This document shows, piece after piece, positions 55,494-63,315 of a DNA stretch of 64,000 nucleotides. The notes beneath the pieces are model-generated. The model was not told the origin of the DNA. It saw only the letters and a program-made list of their open reading frames with translations, and did not search any database. A program made the translations under genes and the position numbers. This DNA comes from an uncultured Aquimarina sp. Lineage in GTDB: Bacteria; Bacteroidota; Bacteroidia; Flavobacteriales; Flavobacteriaceae. The stretch spans positions 434,001 to 498,000 of the forward strand of contig NZ_CANMQT010000001.1 of assembly GCF_947500065.1 (NCBI RefSeq). Reading direction: 5' to 3'. Every line of letters starts with the position of its first letter. The first letter of the stretch is position 1.

Positions 55494-58187
55494 TTATAAA
55501 ACAAATCTATATGTTGCCTTGATTAAAAACGTATTATCAGGTTGTTGATCCAAAATTTGATTATCTAAACTCCTAAACAAATGATCTCCTGGATCTCCAA
55601 AACCAGTTACTCCTTGCGACCATACTAGGAAAATTTCTGATCCAGGAATATATTCCCATCTTAGCACCAAATTAGATCGAAATTGCACAAATGCAAAATC
55701 AGGATTGCCAAAAGTGTAATCTACTCCACCTCCATCTTCATCTATAGAATAGGTGTCATCTGCAAAAGAAATCTGATCTTCTTCAAATAAAGTTACCCTT
55801 TCATTCAGATCGGTAGCAATAGGATTATTAACATAATTAAAATCTTTATAAGTACCTCTGGAAATAAAAGGCTGACCGTAATATTGTATAGTTAGATTAG
55901 GATTGATATTATAATTAAGACGAATACTGGCACTCAATGTTTGTTGATCAATTCTAGCAGTAATATATCTTGGTGTTCCTCCAAAATCAGTCTCAGTAAC
56001 ATATTGTGTTTTATTTGGGTTTCTTGTAAACTCAGGATTTAGAGAAAGACTAAACGCATTAAAAGGCTGATATCTCAATCTAAGTACATATCGTTGGAAA
56101 GAAAAATTATTCTGTTGAGCCTGAGAGTTCACATGCCCCATTGTGAAGCTAAACTTTTTTCTTTGATCAGAACCAAAAAACAACACTCCAATATTTTCCT
56201 CAGAAAAACGAAAACGAGGACCTCCTCTAAGAATTGTATTCGTAAAAATTCTTGGTTTATGAATATACTCTACCTCTGTCCACCAATTATTAGTATAACT
56301 CATATATCCACTTAATCCATACTGGATTCTATTATAATTTCCTTCGAAATCAAAGGTAGAAAACTGATTAAAATTAATATTTCCTCTTCTATACCATTTT
56401 GTAGGCTTTAGAAATAGATAACGAACGTTAGCAAACTGTCTAACCTCATCTGCTTGCCTTAAGAAACCAACATCATTTAATTCTAATTCTGGAGAACGCC
56501 AAAATACCCCTCCTTCATATCTCCAATTTCCTCCTCCTGTTTTTCCACCGATTAATTTACCTCCTGTACCAGTTAATGAAGTACGATTAGGATCGACCTC
56601 CACATGATCAGCATCTACCCGGTTAAACAAATGTGTAAGTGAATTTTGAGTTTCCTCAATTGCTTCCTTAGAACCTTCTACATGACTAGTTACTAAATTC
56701 CCTTCAATGAAGTATTTTCTATCTTTCCAATTGTGTCTAAAATCTAATCCACCTGTATAGGCTGATTTCCTTATGAAATTTAGGTTATTTTCTCTTAACC
56801 CTACCAATTCAGAAGTCTCATCTGTATCTGGATTATCATAATCTATATTTAATATATCACCCAGATTTCTATTAACAGCTGTAAAAATACCTCCTATATA
56901 TGTATTCCGATCATTAAAATCTTTTTGCACTCTGCCCACGAAATAGTTCGTTAATGGCTCCACAATTGTTTCTCTTTCGTTTCCATCTGGATCTTCAATT
57001 TTAGCTATTTCTCTAGATGTTATACTTTCTAAAATACCGATAGACCATCCATTTTTAGTTTTACCACTAAATTTGGCAGCTCCTAAAATAGTAGTATTAT
57101 TAGGTCTATCCACAAATTCTGTGTTAATTGGGCTTGAACCTATAGAACCTTGTGGGTTTCTTCCAATTCTCCTGGAATAAAACACGTTATCCTGACCATT
57201 AGCAAATCGATAATCAAAAATATTCTTGTTCTCTACAAAAAATGGTCTTTGTTCTCTAAAGAAAATTTGAAAACCATCTAGAGCAATCGCAGCAGGATCC
57301 GCCTCAACCTGCCCAAAATCAGGATTCACTGTTAAATCCATGGTAAGATCATTCGTAATACCAATTTTAGCATCCAAACCTCCATTTAATTTAAAATCAT
57401 CTCCATCCCTAAAAGGATTTCCGTCTTCTTCTGGAAAAGTATCATACTGTGTAACCACAAAAGGCTGAATCTCCAATTGCTTCTGTGGCTCAATATTGAT
57501 CAACCCATGCAATTCTCCAAACTCACTTACCCATCCAGGAGCGTCTTGTGGAACACGCTGCCACACAGATCTTTCTTCTTCCCTAAAGAATCTTCTTGTC
57601 AATTGAAGACCCCAAATCTGTTCTTTACTTTTACCAAATTTTAATTGGCTTAAAGGAATTTTCACCTCGGCAGTCCAGCCTTCATTATCTATATTACTAG
57701 CAGTATACCAAATTGGATTCCAGCTACCATCCCAATTATTACCATTATTAGATATGAATTCATCTCCTTTTACTCCTGCTGCAGTGATCGTAAACGAAAA
57801 TGCTGTTCTCTTATCATGATAACTATCTAAATTGATCTCTATCCAGTCTCCGGAAAAACCATCTCTTCTAGATAATCTTTTTTCGATTTTATCAGGTTCT
57901 GTATCATAACATCGATATGCGATGTATAGAAATTTCTGATCATATAATATCTTAAACTTTGTTTGTTGACTAGGTGCCGTATTCTCGTCAGGTCGATTCT
58001 CAATAAAATCTCCTGACCATTCTACCAGATCCCAACTTGATTCTTCGATTAACCCATTAATTGTTGGCGCTTCTGATCCATTAAGAGGTTTTGTAGTATA
58101 GATTCTTTTTTTAACTACTGTAGAATCTTGGGCATTCGTAAATAATGTAAAAAGGAATACTCCTAACACTTGGATAGTGTACTTCAT
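55494..58187 (-). CDS. DUF5916 protein with N-terminal CBM9-like domain
   Basis: I choose the ATG at 58187 (MKYTIQVLGVFLFTLFTNAQ), which gives a proper signal peptide; the longest frame adds 13 unlikely residues. The 897-residue product has an N-terminal carbohydrate-binding family 9-like domain (about 30-210; APTINGLIEESSWDLVEW, DQKFLYIAYRCYD, WTAEVKIPLSQLKFGKS). The remainder is a large DUF5916 beta-barrel-like region (LDGFQIFFREQRPFFVENKNIFDY, then many amphipathic strands and a terminal LIKATYRFVL). It is probably an outer-membrane protein of unknown function; the CBM9 fold suggests polysaccharide contact. Length is normal for the family. Weak terminator-like repeats follow its stop around 55445-55490. 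Confidence 0.85.
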   Translation of the reverse strand: MKYTIQVLGVFLFTLFTNAQDSTVVKKRIYTTKPLNGSEAPTINGLIEESSWDLVEWSGDFIENRPDENTAPSQQTKFKILYDQKFLYIAYRCYDTEPDKIEKRLSRRDGFSGDWIEINLDSYHDKRTAFSFTITAAGVKGDEFISNNGNNWDGSWNPIWYTASNIDNEGWTAEVKIPLSQLKFGKSKEQIWGLQLTRRFFREEERSVWQRVPQDAPGWVSEFGELHGLINIEPQKQLEIQPFVVTQYDTFPEEDGNPFRDGDDFKLNGGLDAKIGITNDLTMDLTVNPDFGQVEADPAAIALDGFQIFFREQRPFFVENKNIFDYRFANGQDNVFYSRRIGRNPQGSIGSSPINTEFVDRPNNTTILGAAKFSGKTKNGWSIGILESITSREIAKIEDPDGNERETIVEPLTNYFVGRVQKDFNDRNTYIGGIFTAVNRNLGDILNIDYDNPDTDETSELVGLRENNLNFIRKSAYTGGLDFRHNWKDRKYFIEGNLVTSHVEGSKEAIEETQNSLTHLFNRVDADHVEVDPNRTSLTGTGGKLIGGKTGGGNWRYEGGVFWRSPELELNDVGFLRQADEVRQFANVRYLFLKPTKWYRRGNINFNQFSTFDFEGNYNRIQYGLSGYMSYTNNWWTEVEYIHKPRIFTNTILRGGPRFRFSEENIGVLFFGSDQRKKFSFTMGHVNSQAQQNNFSFQRYVLRLRYQPFNAFSLSLNPEFTRNPNKTQYVTETDFGGTPRYITARIDQQTLSASIRLNYNINPNLTIQYYGQPFISRGTYKDFNYVNNPIATDLNERVTLFEEDQISFADDTYSIDEDGGGVDYTFGNPDFAFVQFRSNLVLRWEYIPGSEIFLVWSQGVTGFGDPGDHLFRSLDNQILDQQPDNTFLIKATYRFVL

Positions 58188-58380
58188 GTTGATTAGTTTT
58201 GTTGATTGATGTTTAATACAGGACATAAATTATGAATCTTTGTCACAGTTATGTTACCTATTTAATAAAAAATTAACACGTAACCGAGGTTTAGTGCCGC
58301 AAAACGGTAAAAAAATATCAGATAATTAACCTATCTGAAAACCAACGGATCATACATAGAAAATAATATCAATTACCTGT

Positions 58381-58410
58381 TTGCTATATAAATATATAAT
58401 TGTACATTTG
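58381..58410 (+). promoter_or_regulatory. Bacteroidota-type promoter of rplM-rpsI
   Basis: TTG (58381-58383), 19 bases, then TACATTTG (58403-58410): a perfect match to the consensus. The leader to the GTG start is about 45 bases and contains a small CCTAT/ATAGG hairpin (about 58415-58430). Confidence 0.8.
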
Positions 58411-58461
58411 CACCCCTATTTTATATAGGAAAGGAATGTTTAATTAGTAAAATTAGTTAGT

Positions 58462-58917
58462 GTGGACACATTAAGTTACAAGACAGTATCTGCCAATAAG
58501 GCAACCGTTTCTAAGGAATGGTTACATATAGATGCTGAAGGACAGACTTTAGGACGTCTATCTTCTGTAGTAGCAATACTATTGAGAGGAAAGCATAAGC
58601 CTAACTTTACCCCACATGTTGATTGCGGTGACAATGTAATTATTACAAACGCCGAAAAAATCAACTTAACAGGAAAAAAGTGGACTGATAAATCGTATAT
58701 CCGTCACACTGGTTACCCTGGAGGGCAAAGGAGTCTTACTGCTCAGGAGTTATTTGACAAAAACCCAGAGCGTTTAATCGAAAAAGCGGTAAAAGGAATG
58801 TTACCTAAAAACAAATTAGGAGCAGTTTTATTCCGTAATTTAAAGGTACATGCTGGAGCAGATCACAAGCAAGATGCTCAGCAGCCAAGAACTATTAACT
58901 TAAAAGAATTTAAGTAA
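58462..58917 (+). CDS. rplM: Ribosomal protein L13
   Basis: A 151-residue 50S protein. It has the Bacteroidota N-terminus [20 protein letters not shown], then [44 protein letters not shown], the RHTGYPGGQ loop and [12 protein letters not shown]. The start is a GTG at 58462, which fits the family N-terminus exactly; no ATG is available in frame before it. It leads the L13-S9 pair found in nearly all bacteria, and its stop overlaps the rpsI start by one base (TAATG), so the two are translationally coupled. Confidence 0.97.
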   Translation: MDTLSYKTVSANKATVSKEWLHIDAEGQTLGRLSSVVAILLRGKHKPNFTPHVDCGDNVIITNAEKINLTGKKWTDKSYIRHTGYPGGQRSLTAQELFDKNPERLIEKAVKGMLPKNKLGAVLFRNLKVHAGADHKQDAQQPRTINLKEFK

Positions 58918-59303
58918 TGGAAGTTATTCACAAAATTGGTCGTAGAAAAACGGCTGTAGCTCGAGTTTACCTTAAAGAAGGTTCTGGAAAAGTTACGATC
59001 AACAAAAAAGATCTTAACGATTACTTTCCTACTGCTACGTTACAATACAAAGTAAACCAACCTTTTGCCCTAACGGACAATGAGGAGAAGTTTGATGTAA
59101 CTGTAAACGTATATGGAGGTGGTATCACAGGACAGGCTGAAGCAATTCGTCTAGCAATATCTAGAGCGATGTGCGAGTTAGACCCTGAAAACAGAGCGGC
59201 TCTTAAACCAGAAGGTTTATTGACCAGAGATCCTAGAATGGTAGAACGTAAAAAATTCGGACAGAAGAAAGCTCGTAAGAAATTCCAGTTCTCTAAACGT
59301 TAA
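58917..59303 (+). CDS. rpsI: Ribosomal protein S9
   Basis: A 128-residue 30S protein with the family start [41 protein letters not shown] in the centre and the highly basic tail ending [12 protein letters not shown], whose C-terminal Arg reaches the P-site tRNA. It follows rplM with a one-base overlap. A structured leader and rpsB follow. Confidence 0.98.
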   Translation: MEVIHKIGRRKTAVARVYLKEGSGKVTINKKDLNDYFPTATLQYKVNQPFALTDNEEKFDVTVNVYGGGITGQAEAIRLAISRAMCELDPENRAALKPEGLLTRDPRMVERKKFGQKKARKKFQFSKR

Positions 59304-59350
59304 TTTATTAAAACAGTATTTGTTGTTATCCCCTATTTTAGGGAGTTAGT

Positions 59351-59406
59351 TTAGCATCTAAATACCCAAGGCCATATCAAAAAGATAGCCACTTGAGTAT
59401 TGCTAA
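59351..59406 (+). promoter_or_regulatory. Candidate structured leader (autoregulatory site) of rpsB
   Basis: Between rpsI and rpsB the RNA can fold into one extended, interrupted hairpin. Its helices are TTAGCA/TGCTAA (59351-59356 with 59401-59406), ATAC/GTAT, CAAG/CTTG (59367-59370 with 59392-59395), GGC/GCC and TATC/GATA around an AAAAA loop. No T tract follows, so it is not a terminator. In E. coli S2 represses its own rpsB-tsf mRNA through a leader structure, so this may be a functional counterpart. The leader status is inferred. Confidence 0.5.
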
Positions 59407-59433
59407 TTCAACAGAACGTAAACTATTACAAAA

Positions 59434-60330
59434 ATGGCAAACAATATCGAAGTAAAAGACTTACTTGATGCAGGCGTACATTTTGGTCACCTGACAAGAA
59501 GATGGGATCCCAATATGGCACCATATATTTATATGGAACGCAACGGAATCCATATCATCAACCTATACAAAACAGCTGCAAAGATTGATGAAGCTGGCGA
59601 AGCTTTAAAGAAAATCGCAGCCTCTGGTAGAAAAATCCTTTTCGTTGCTACCAAAAAACAAGCTAAAGAAATAGTTGCTGAAAAAGCAGCAAAAGCTAAC
59701 CAACCATACATCACAGAAAGATGGCCAGGTGGTATGCTTACCAACTTTGTTACTATTCGTAAAGCCGTAAAGAAAATGGCTGCTATCGATAGAATGAAGA
59801 AAGATGGTACTTTCAACACTTTATCTAAGAAAGAGCGTTTACAAGTAGATCGTTTAAGAGCTAAATTAGAAAAGAACTTAGGTTCAATCTCTGATATGAC
59901 TCGTCTACCTGGTGCGTTATTTGTAGTAGATATTACTCGCGAGCATATCGCAGTAAAAGAAGCTCAAAAATTAAACATTCCTATTTTTGCAATGGTAGAT
60001 ACTAATTCTGATCCACGTCAGGTACAGTATGTTATTCCTGCAAATGATGATGCTTCTAAATCTATCGACAAAGTAATGACTTATGTTAGTGATGCTATAA
60101 TCGAAGGATTAAGTGAAAGAAAAGCTTCTAAAGAAGCGCCAAAAGGAGAAGCGCAAGCTAAAACTGAAAAAGCGCCTGCTAAAGCTGAGACACCTGCTGA
60201 AACCGAAGCGCCAGCAGCAGCTGAAAAAGCACCTGCTAAAACCGAAACTCCTGCACCTGCTGTAGAAGCTCCGGCTAAAGTTGAGGAAGCACCAGCAGTA
60301 GCTGAAGCTGCCAAGCAAGAAGAAGAATAA
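59434..60330 (+). CDS. rpsB: Ribosomal protein S2 with a long Ala/Lys/Glu/Pro-rich tail
   Basis: A 298-residue 30S protein. The first ~228 residues are standard S2: VKDLLDAGVHFGHLTRRWDPNMAPYIY, GRKILFVATKKQAKEIV, WPGGMLTNFVTIRKAV and ITREHIAVKEAQKLNIPIFAMVDTNSDPRQV. The C-terminal ~70 residues are a low-complexity extension built from A, K, E, P and T with repeated KAPAKAE/TEAPA-like units, beyond the E. coli length of 241. It is likely disordered. The gene is preceded by a structured leader and followed by a terminator before tsf. Confidence 0.96.
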   Translation: MANNIEVKDLLDAGVHFGHLTRRWDPNMAPYIYMERNGIHIINLYKTAAKIDEAGEALKKIAASGRKILFVATKKQAKEIVAEKAAKANQPYITERWPGGMLTNFVTIRKAVKKMAAIDRMKKDGTFNTLSKKERLQVDRLRAKLEKNLGSISDMTRLPGALFVVDITREHIAVKEAQKLNIPIFAMVDTNSDPRQVQYVIPANDDASKSIDKVMTYVSDAIIEGLSERKASKEAPKGEAQAKTEKAPAKAETPAETEAPAAAEKAPAKTETPAPAVEAPAKVEEAPAVAEAAKQEEE

Positions 60331-60410
60331 ACATTCATTGATTGCTTTCAATCATTAAAAATTATAAAAATTAAAGCATAAGTTGTAAAACTTAACTTTA
60401 AGATAAAATT

Positions 60411-60465
60411 AATGAGTCGTTTAGTTCTTTACTTTTATAGTAATCATAACTAAACGACTTATTTT
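60411..60465 (+). terminator. Terminator or attenuator between rpsB and tsf
   Basis: AATGAGTCGTTTAGTT (60411-60426) pairs with AACTAAACGACTTATT (60448-60463) over 16 bases with one G-T pair, followed by TTTTT. It stands 30 bases before the tsf ATG. It would cut the level of tsf relative to rpsB unless tsf has its own promoter; no consensus promoter is visible in the short remaining gap. Confidence 0.8.
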
Positions 60466-60495
60466 TTACACAAACACATTAAATATTTAAAAGAT

Positions 60496-61461
60496 ATGGT
60501 TAAGATTACAGCCGCAGAAGTTAACAAATTAAGAAAAGCTACAGGTGCAGGAATGATGGACTGCAAAAAAGCATTAGTTGAAGCTGAAGGAGATTTTGAA
60601 GCAGCTATAGATGTATTGCGTAAAAAAGGACAAAAAGTTGCTGCTAAGAGAGCTGATCGTGACTCTTCTGAAGGCGCTGCCATTGCCAAAATTAATGCAG
60701 ATAACACTGCTGGTGTATCTATAGTTTTAGGTTGTGAAACAGATTTCGTTGGTAAAAACGAGAGTTTTGTTGCCTTAGCTAATGAATTAGCTGATCTAGC
60801 ATTAAACTGCTCTTCTAAAGAAGAATTTTTAGCTGCAGATTTTGGAGGAATGACAGTTGCTGAAAAATTAGTTGAACAAACTGGTGTTATTGGAGAAAAA
60901 CTAGAAATAAATGCATTCTCTAAATTAGAGGCTCCTTATGTTGGCTCTTACGTGCACATAAACAAAATTGCTGCACTAGTTGGATTATCTGCAAAAGTAG
61001 ACAAAACTGATGTTCTAGCAAAAGACTTAGCAATGCAGATCGCTTCTATGGGTGCTACAACACTTTCTTATAAAGATTTTGATCCTGCTTTTGTAGCTTC
61101 AGAAACTGAAGCAAGAATTGCTGTAATCGAAAAAGATAATGAAGAACTAGGTCGTTTGGGTAAAACTCTTAAGAATGTACCTCAATACATATCTATGTCT
61201 CAACTAACTCCTGAAGTTCTTGCCAAAGCAGAAGAAGATGCTAAAGCTGAATTAAAAGCTGAAGGTAAACCAGAACAAATCTGGGACAGAATTCTTCCTG
61301 GAAAAATGGAGAGATTTATTTCTGATAATACAACTCTTGACCAAGAGCAGTGTTTGTTAGATCAAAATTTCATAAAAGATGAAAAAATCAATGTAGCTAA
61401 ATACGTTGAATCATATGGTGATGTTCAAGTTACTTCTTTTGAAAGAGTATCTCTAGGTTAA
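60496..61461 (+). CDS. tsf: Elongation factor Ts
   Basis: A 321-residue nucleotide exchange factor for EF-Tu. The N-terminal UBA domain reads ITAAEVNKLRKATGAGMMDCKKALVEAEGDFEAAIDVLRKKG, the contact region includes GCETDFVGKNESFVALANELADLAL, and the core dimer repeats follow. The C-terminus has EGKPEQIWDRILPGKMERFISDN and LLDQNFIKDEKINVAKYV. The length is slightly above E. coli (283), as is normal here. It follows rpsB, the near-universal order, and ends at a strong terminator. Confidence 0.97.
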   Translation: MVKITAAEVNKLRKATGAGMMDCKKALVEAEGDFEAAIDVLRKKGQKVAAKRADRDSSEGAAIAKINADNTAGVSIVLGCETDFVGKNESFVALANELADLALNCSSKEEFLAADFGGMTVAEKLVEQTGVIGEKLEINAFSKLEAPYVGSYVHINKIAALVGLSAKVDKTDVLAKDLAMQIASMGATTLSYKDFDPAFVASETEARIAVIEKDNEELGRLGKTLKNVPQYISMSQLTPEVLAKAEEDAKAELKAEGKPEQIWDRILPGKMERFISDNTTLDQEQCLLDQNFIKDEKINVAKYVESYGDVQVTSFERVSLG

Positions 61462-61490
61462 TACAAAAACATCATATTATATAAAAGTTA

Positions 61491-61518
61491 AAAACCGCTT
61501 CAATTGAAGCGGTTTTTT
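61491..61518 (+). terminator. Intrinsic terminator after tsf
   Basis: AAAACCGCTTC and GAAGCGGTTTT form a perfect 11-bp stem with an AATT loop, followed by TT. It lies 30 bases beyond the tsf stop. Confidence 0.9.
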
Positions 61519-61879
61519 CGTCATTTTTCGAAATACTTTTCTCTTAGCATCTGAAATATTTTTCTAAACATTTTGGACCCCTCCAAAATGCTACCCCAAA
61601 AAAGACTAACTCCCCAATCAGTCTAGAATACACATTGCACTTTCGTGAATATGTAAATTCATAAAAAACATTTCATCACTATTTCAAAAAACATTTCTCA
61701 TCTCCCCTGTTTTTGTTTTCCTTTTACAAACCTATAACATTATCCAAAGCCAACCAATAGCAGCATCAGGGGAAAAGAACCCTTTTTTAATAACAATACT
61801 TCAATTTTAACATTTCTGACCTATTTCAGAAAGATTTACCCTTTAGTAATTAAACTATTTTCTAAATTAAGAATATCAT
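61519..61879. other. Gene-free 440-base region between tsf and pyrH
   Basis: No credible ORF on either strand. It holds a perfect 9-bp hairpin CATTTTGGA-CCCC-TCCAAAATG (61569-61590), a looser AGACT/AGTCT repeat near 61603-61625 and a distant pair TCCCCTG (61703-61709) and CAGGGGA (61767-61773). It is pyrimidine-rich on the + strand. I do not recognise a known riboswitch or leader. Confidence 0.4.
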
Positions 61880-61887
61880 TATATTTG
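61880..61887 (+). promoter_or_regulatory. -7 box of pyrH-frr
   Basis: TATATTTG is a perfect TAnnTTTG and stands 17 bases before the pyrH ATG. At the -33 position the sequence is TTT rather than TTG. Confidence 0.5.
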
Positions 61888-61904
61888 CAGCACAGTCCAA
61901 GCAA

Positions 61905-62615
61905 ATGATGAAATACAAAAGAATATTACTAAAATTATCAGGAGAAGCCCTGATGGGAGAACGTCAATATGGTATTGACCCCAAAAGATTAGCAGAATAC
62001 GCTAATGAAATCAAGCAAATAACTAATGAAGGTGTAGAAGTTGCCATAGTTATAGGTGGTGGTAATATTTTTAGAGGTGTAGCTGGTGCCAGCAAAGGCA
62101 TGGATAGAGTTCAAGCAGATCATATGGGTATGCTAGCTACTGTTATTAATGGATTAGCCCTTCAAAGTGCATTAGAAGACGCAGAAATACCAACAAGACT
62201 TCAATCTGCTATAAAGATTAATGAGGTAGCAGAACCATTTATCAAAAGAAGAGCTATTCGACATTTAGAAAAAGGAAGAGTTGTAATTTTTGGAGGAGGA
62301 ACAGGTAACCCATATTTCACAACGGATTCTGCAGCTGTATTAAGAGCTATAGAAATCAACGCAGATGTAATCCTTAAGGGAACAAGAGTTGACGGAATCT
62401 ATACTGCAGATCCGGAAAAAGATTCTCAAGCTACTAAATTTGATTTTATTACATTTGATGATGTTTTGAGGAAAGGACTTAAAGTAATGGACACAACAGC
62501 ATTTACGCTAAGCCAAGAAAATGAATTGCCAATTATAGTTTTTGACATGAACAAAACGGGCAATCTACTAAAAGTAATTTCCGGAGAATCTATTGGAACA
62601 AAAGTAAACCTTTAA
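61905..62615 (+). CDS. pyrH: UMP kinase
   Basis: A 236-residue amino acid kinase-family enzyme that phosphorylates UMP to UDP. It starts [19 protein letters not shown], contains [13 protein letters not shown] (phosphate loop) and [18 protein letters not shown], then [21 protein letters not shown] and the C-terminal [21 protein letters not shown]. Two successive ATG codons (61905 and 61908) make the first residue uncertain. It precedes frr by 50 bases, the conserved pyrH-frr order, in the same operon. Confidence 0.97.
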   Translation: MMKYKRILLKLSGEALMGERQYGIDPKRLAEYANEIKQITNEGVEVAIVIGGGNIFRGVAGASKGMDRVQADHMGMLATVINGLALQSALEDAEIPTRLQSAIKINEVAEPFIKRRAIRHLEKGRVVIFGGGTGNPYFTTDSAAVLRAIEINADVILKGTRVDGIYTADPEKDSQATKFDFITFDDVLRKGLKVMDTTAFTLSQENELPIIVFDMNKTGNLLKVISGESIGTKVNL

Positions 62616-62665
62616 CAATAGTGGCTCATTTTTTGATCTACTAAAAAGAAAAGAATTATATTAAG

Positions 62666-63229
62666 ATGAACGAAGAAGTAAATTTTATTCTGGATTCAAC
62701 TAAGGAATCTATGGAGGGCGCGATCGCTCATTTAGAAAAACAGCTAATTGTAATAAGAGCAGGAAAAGCATCTCCTGCCATGCTTAGTGGTGTTATGGTA
62801 GAATATTATGGAAATGCTACCCCATTAAATCAGGTAGGAAATGTAAACACTCCTGATGCCAGAACAATTACTATTCAACCTTTCGAGAAATCTCTTATTC
62901 AGGAAATCGAAAAAGCTATTCAGGTAGCTAACCTTGGTTTTAATCCTATGAACAATGGAGAAAGTGTAATTATTAGCGTACCTCCTTTAACAGAAGAACG
63001 CCGTAGAGACTTGGTAAGACAAGCAAAAGCTGAAGCTGAAGATTCGAAGGTAGGTGTACGTAATGATCGAAAAAATGCCAATACAGAGATCAAGAAATTA
63101 GAAAAAGATGGATTGTCCGAAGATATGGCTAAAAATACGGAAGCAGATATCCAACAATTAACAGATAGCTATATTAAGAAAATTGATGATATGCTTGCCG
63201 TTAAGGAAAAAGAGATTATGACGGTATAA
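62666..63229 (+). CDS. frr: Ribosome recycling factor
   Basis: A 187-residue factor that splits post-termination ribosomes with EF-G. It has the N-terminal helix VNFILDSTKESMEGAIAHLEKQL, then VIRAGKASPAMLSGVMVEYYGNATPLNQVGNVNTPDARTITIQPFEKSLI and the C-terminal helices with RDLVRQAKAEAEDSKVGVRNDRK. Length is normal. It lies downstream of pyrH, and a long hairpin follows its stop. Confidence 0.98.
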   Translation: MNEEVNFILDSTKESMEGAIAHLEKQLIVIRAGKASPAMLSGVMVEYYGNATPLNQVGNVNTPDARTITIQPFEKSLIQEIEKAIQVANLGFNPMNNGESVIISVPPLTEERRRDLVRQAKAEAEDSKVGVRNDRKNANTEIKKLEKDGLSEDMAKNTEADIQQLTDSYIKKIDDMLAVKEKEIMTV

Positions 63230-63242
63230 CACCTAAAAACAC

Positions 63243-63286
63243 ATATACAAAAGTGTTTTCTTTTATAAGAAAACACTTTTGTATAT
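63243..63286 (+). terminator. Long hairpin after frr, probable terminator
   Basis: Perfect 20-bp arms (63243-63262 and 63267-63286, core ACAAAAGTGTTTTC) with a TTAT loop. The T run after the hairpin is short, so termination efficiency is uncertain. Confidence 0.6.
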
Positions 63287-63315
63287 CATCAAATTCTTAT
63301 GAATCAATTCTGATA

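Noticed and set aside
60081..60351. Ala/Ser-rich frames on the - strand opposite the end of rpsB
   Set aside because: They are the complement of the low-complexity S2 tail; repetitive codons keep several frames open by chance.
61733..61800. Short - strand frame ending in DAAIGWLWIML in the tsf-pyrH gap
   Set aside because: It has no start codon, is preceded by an in-frame stop after about 23 codons, and shows no relation to a known protein.
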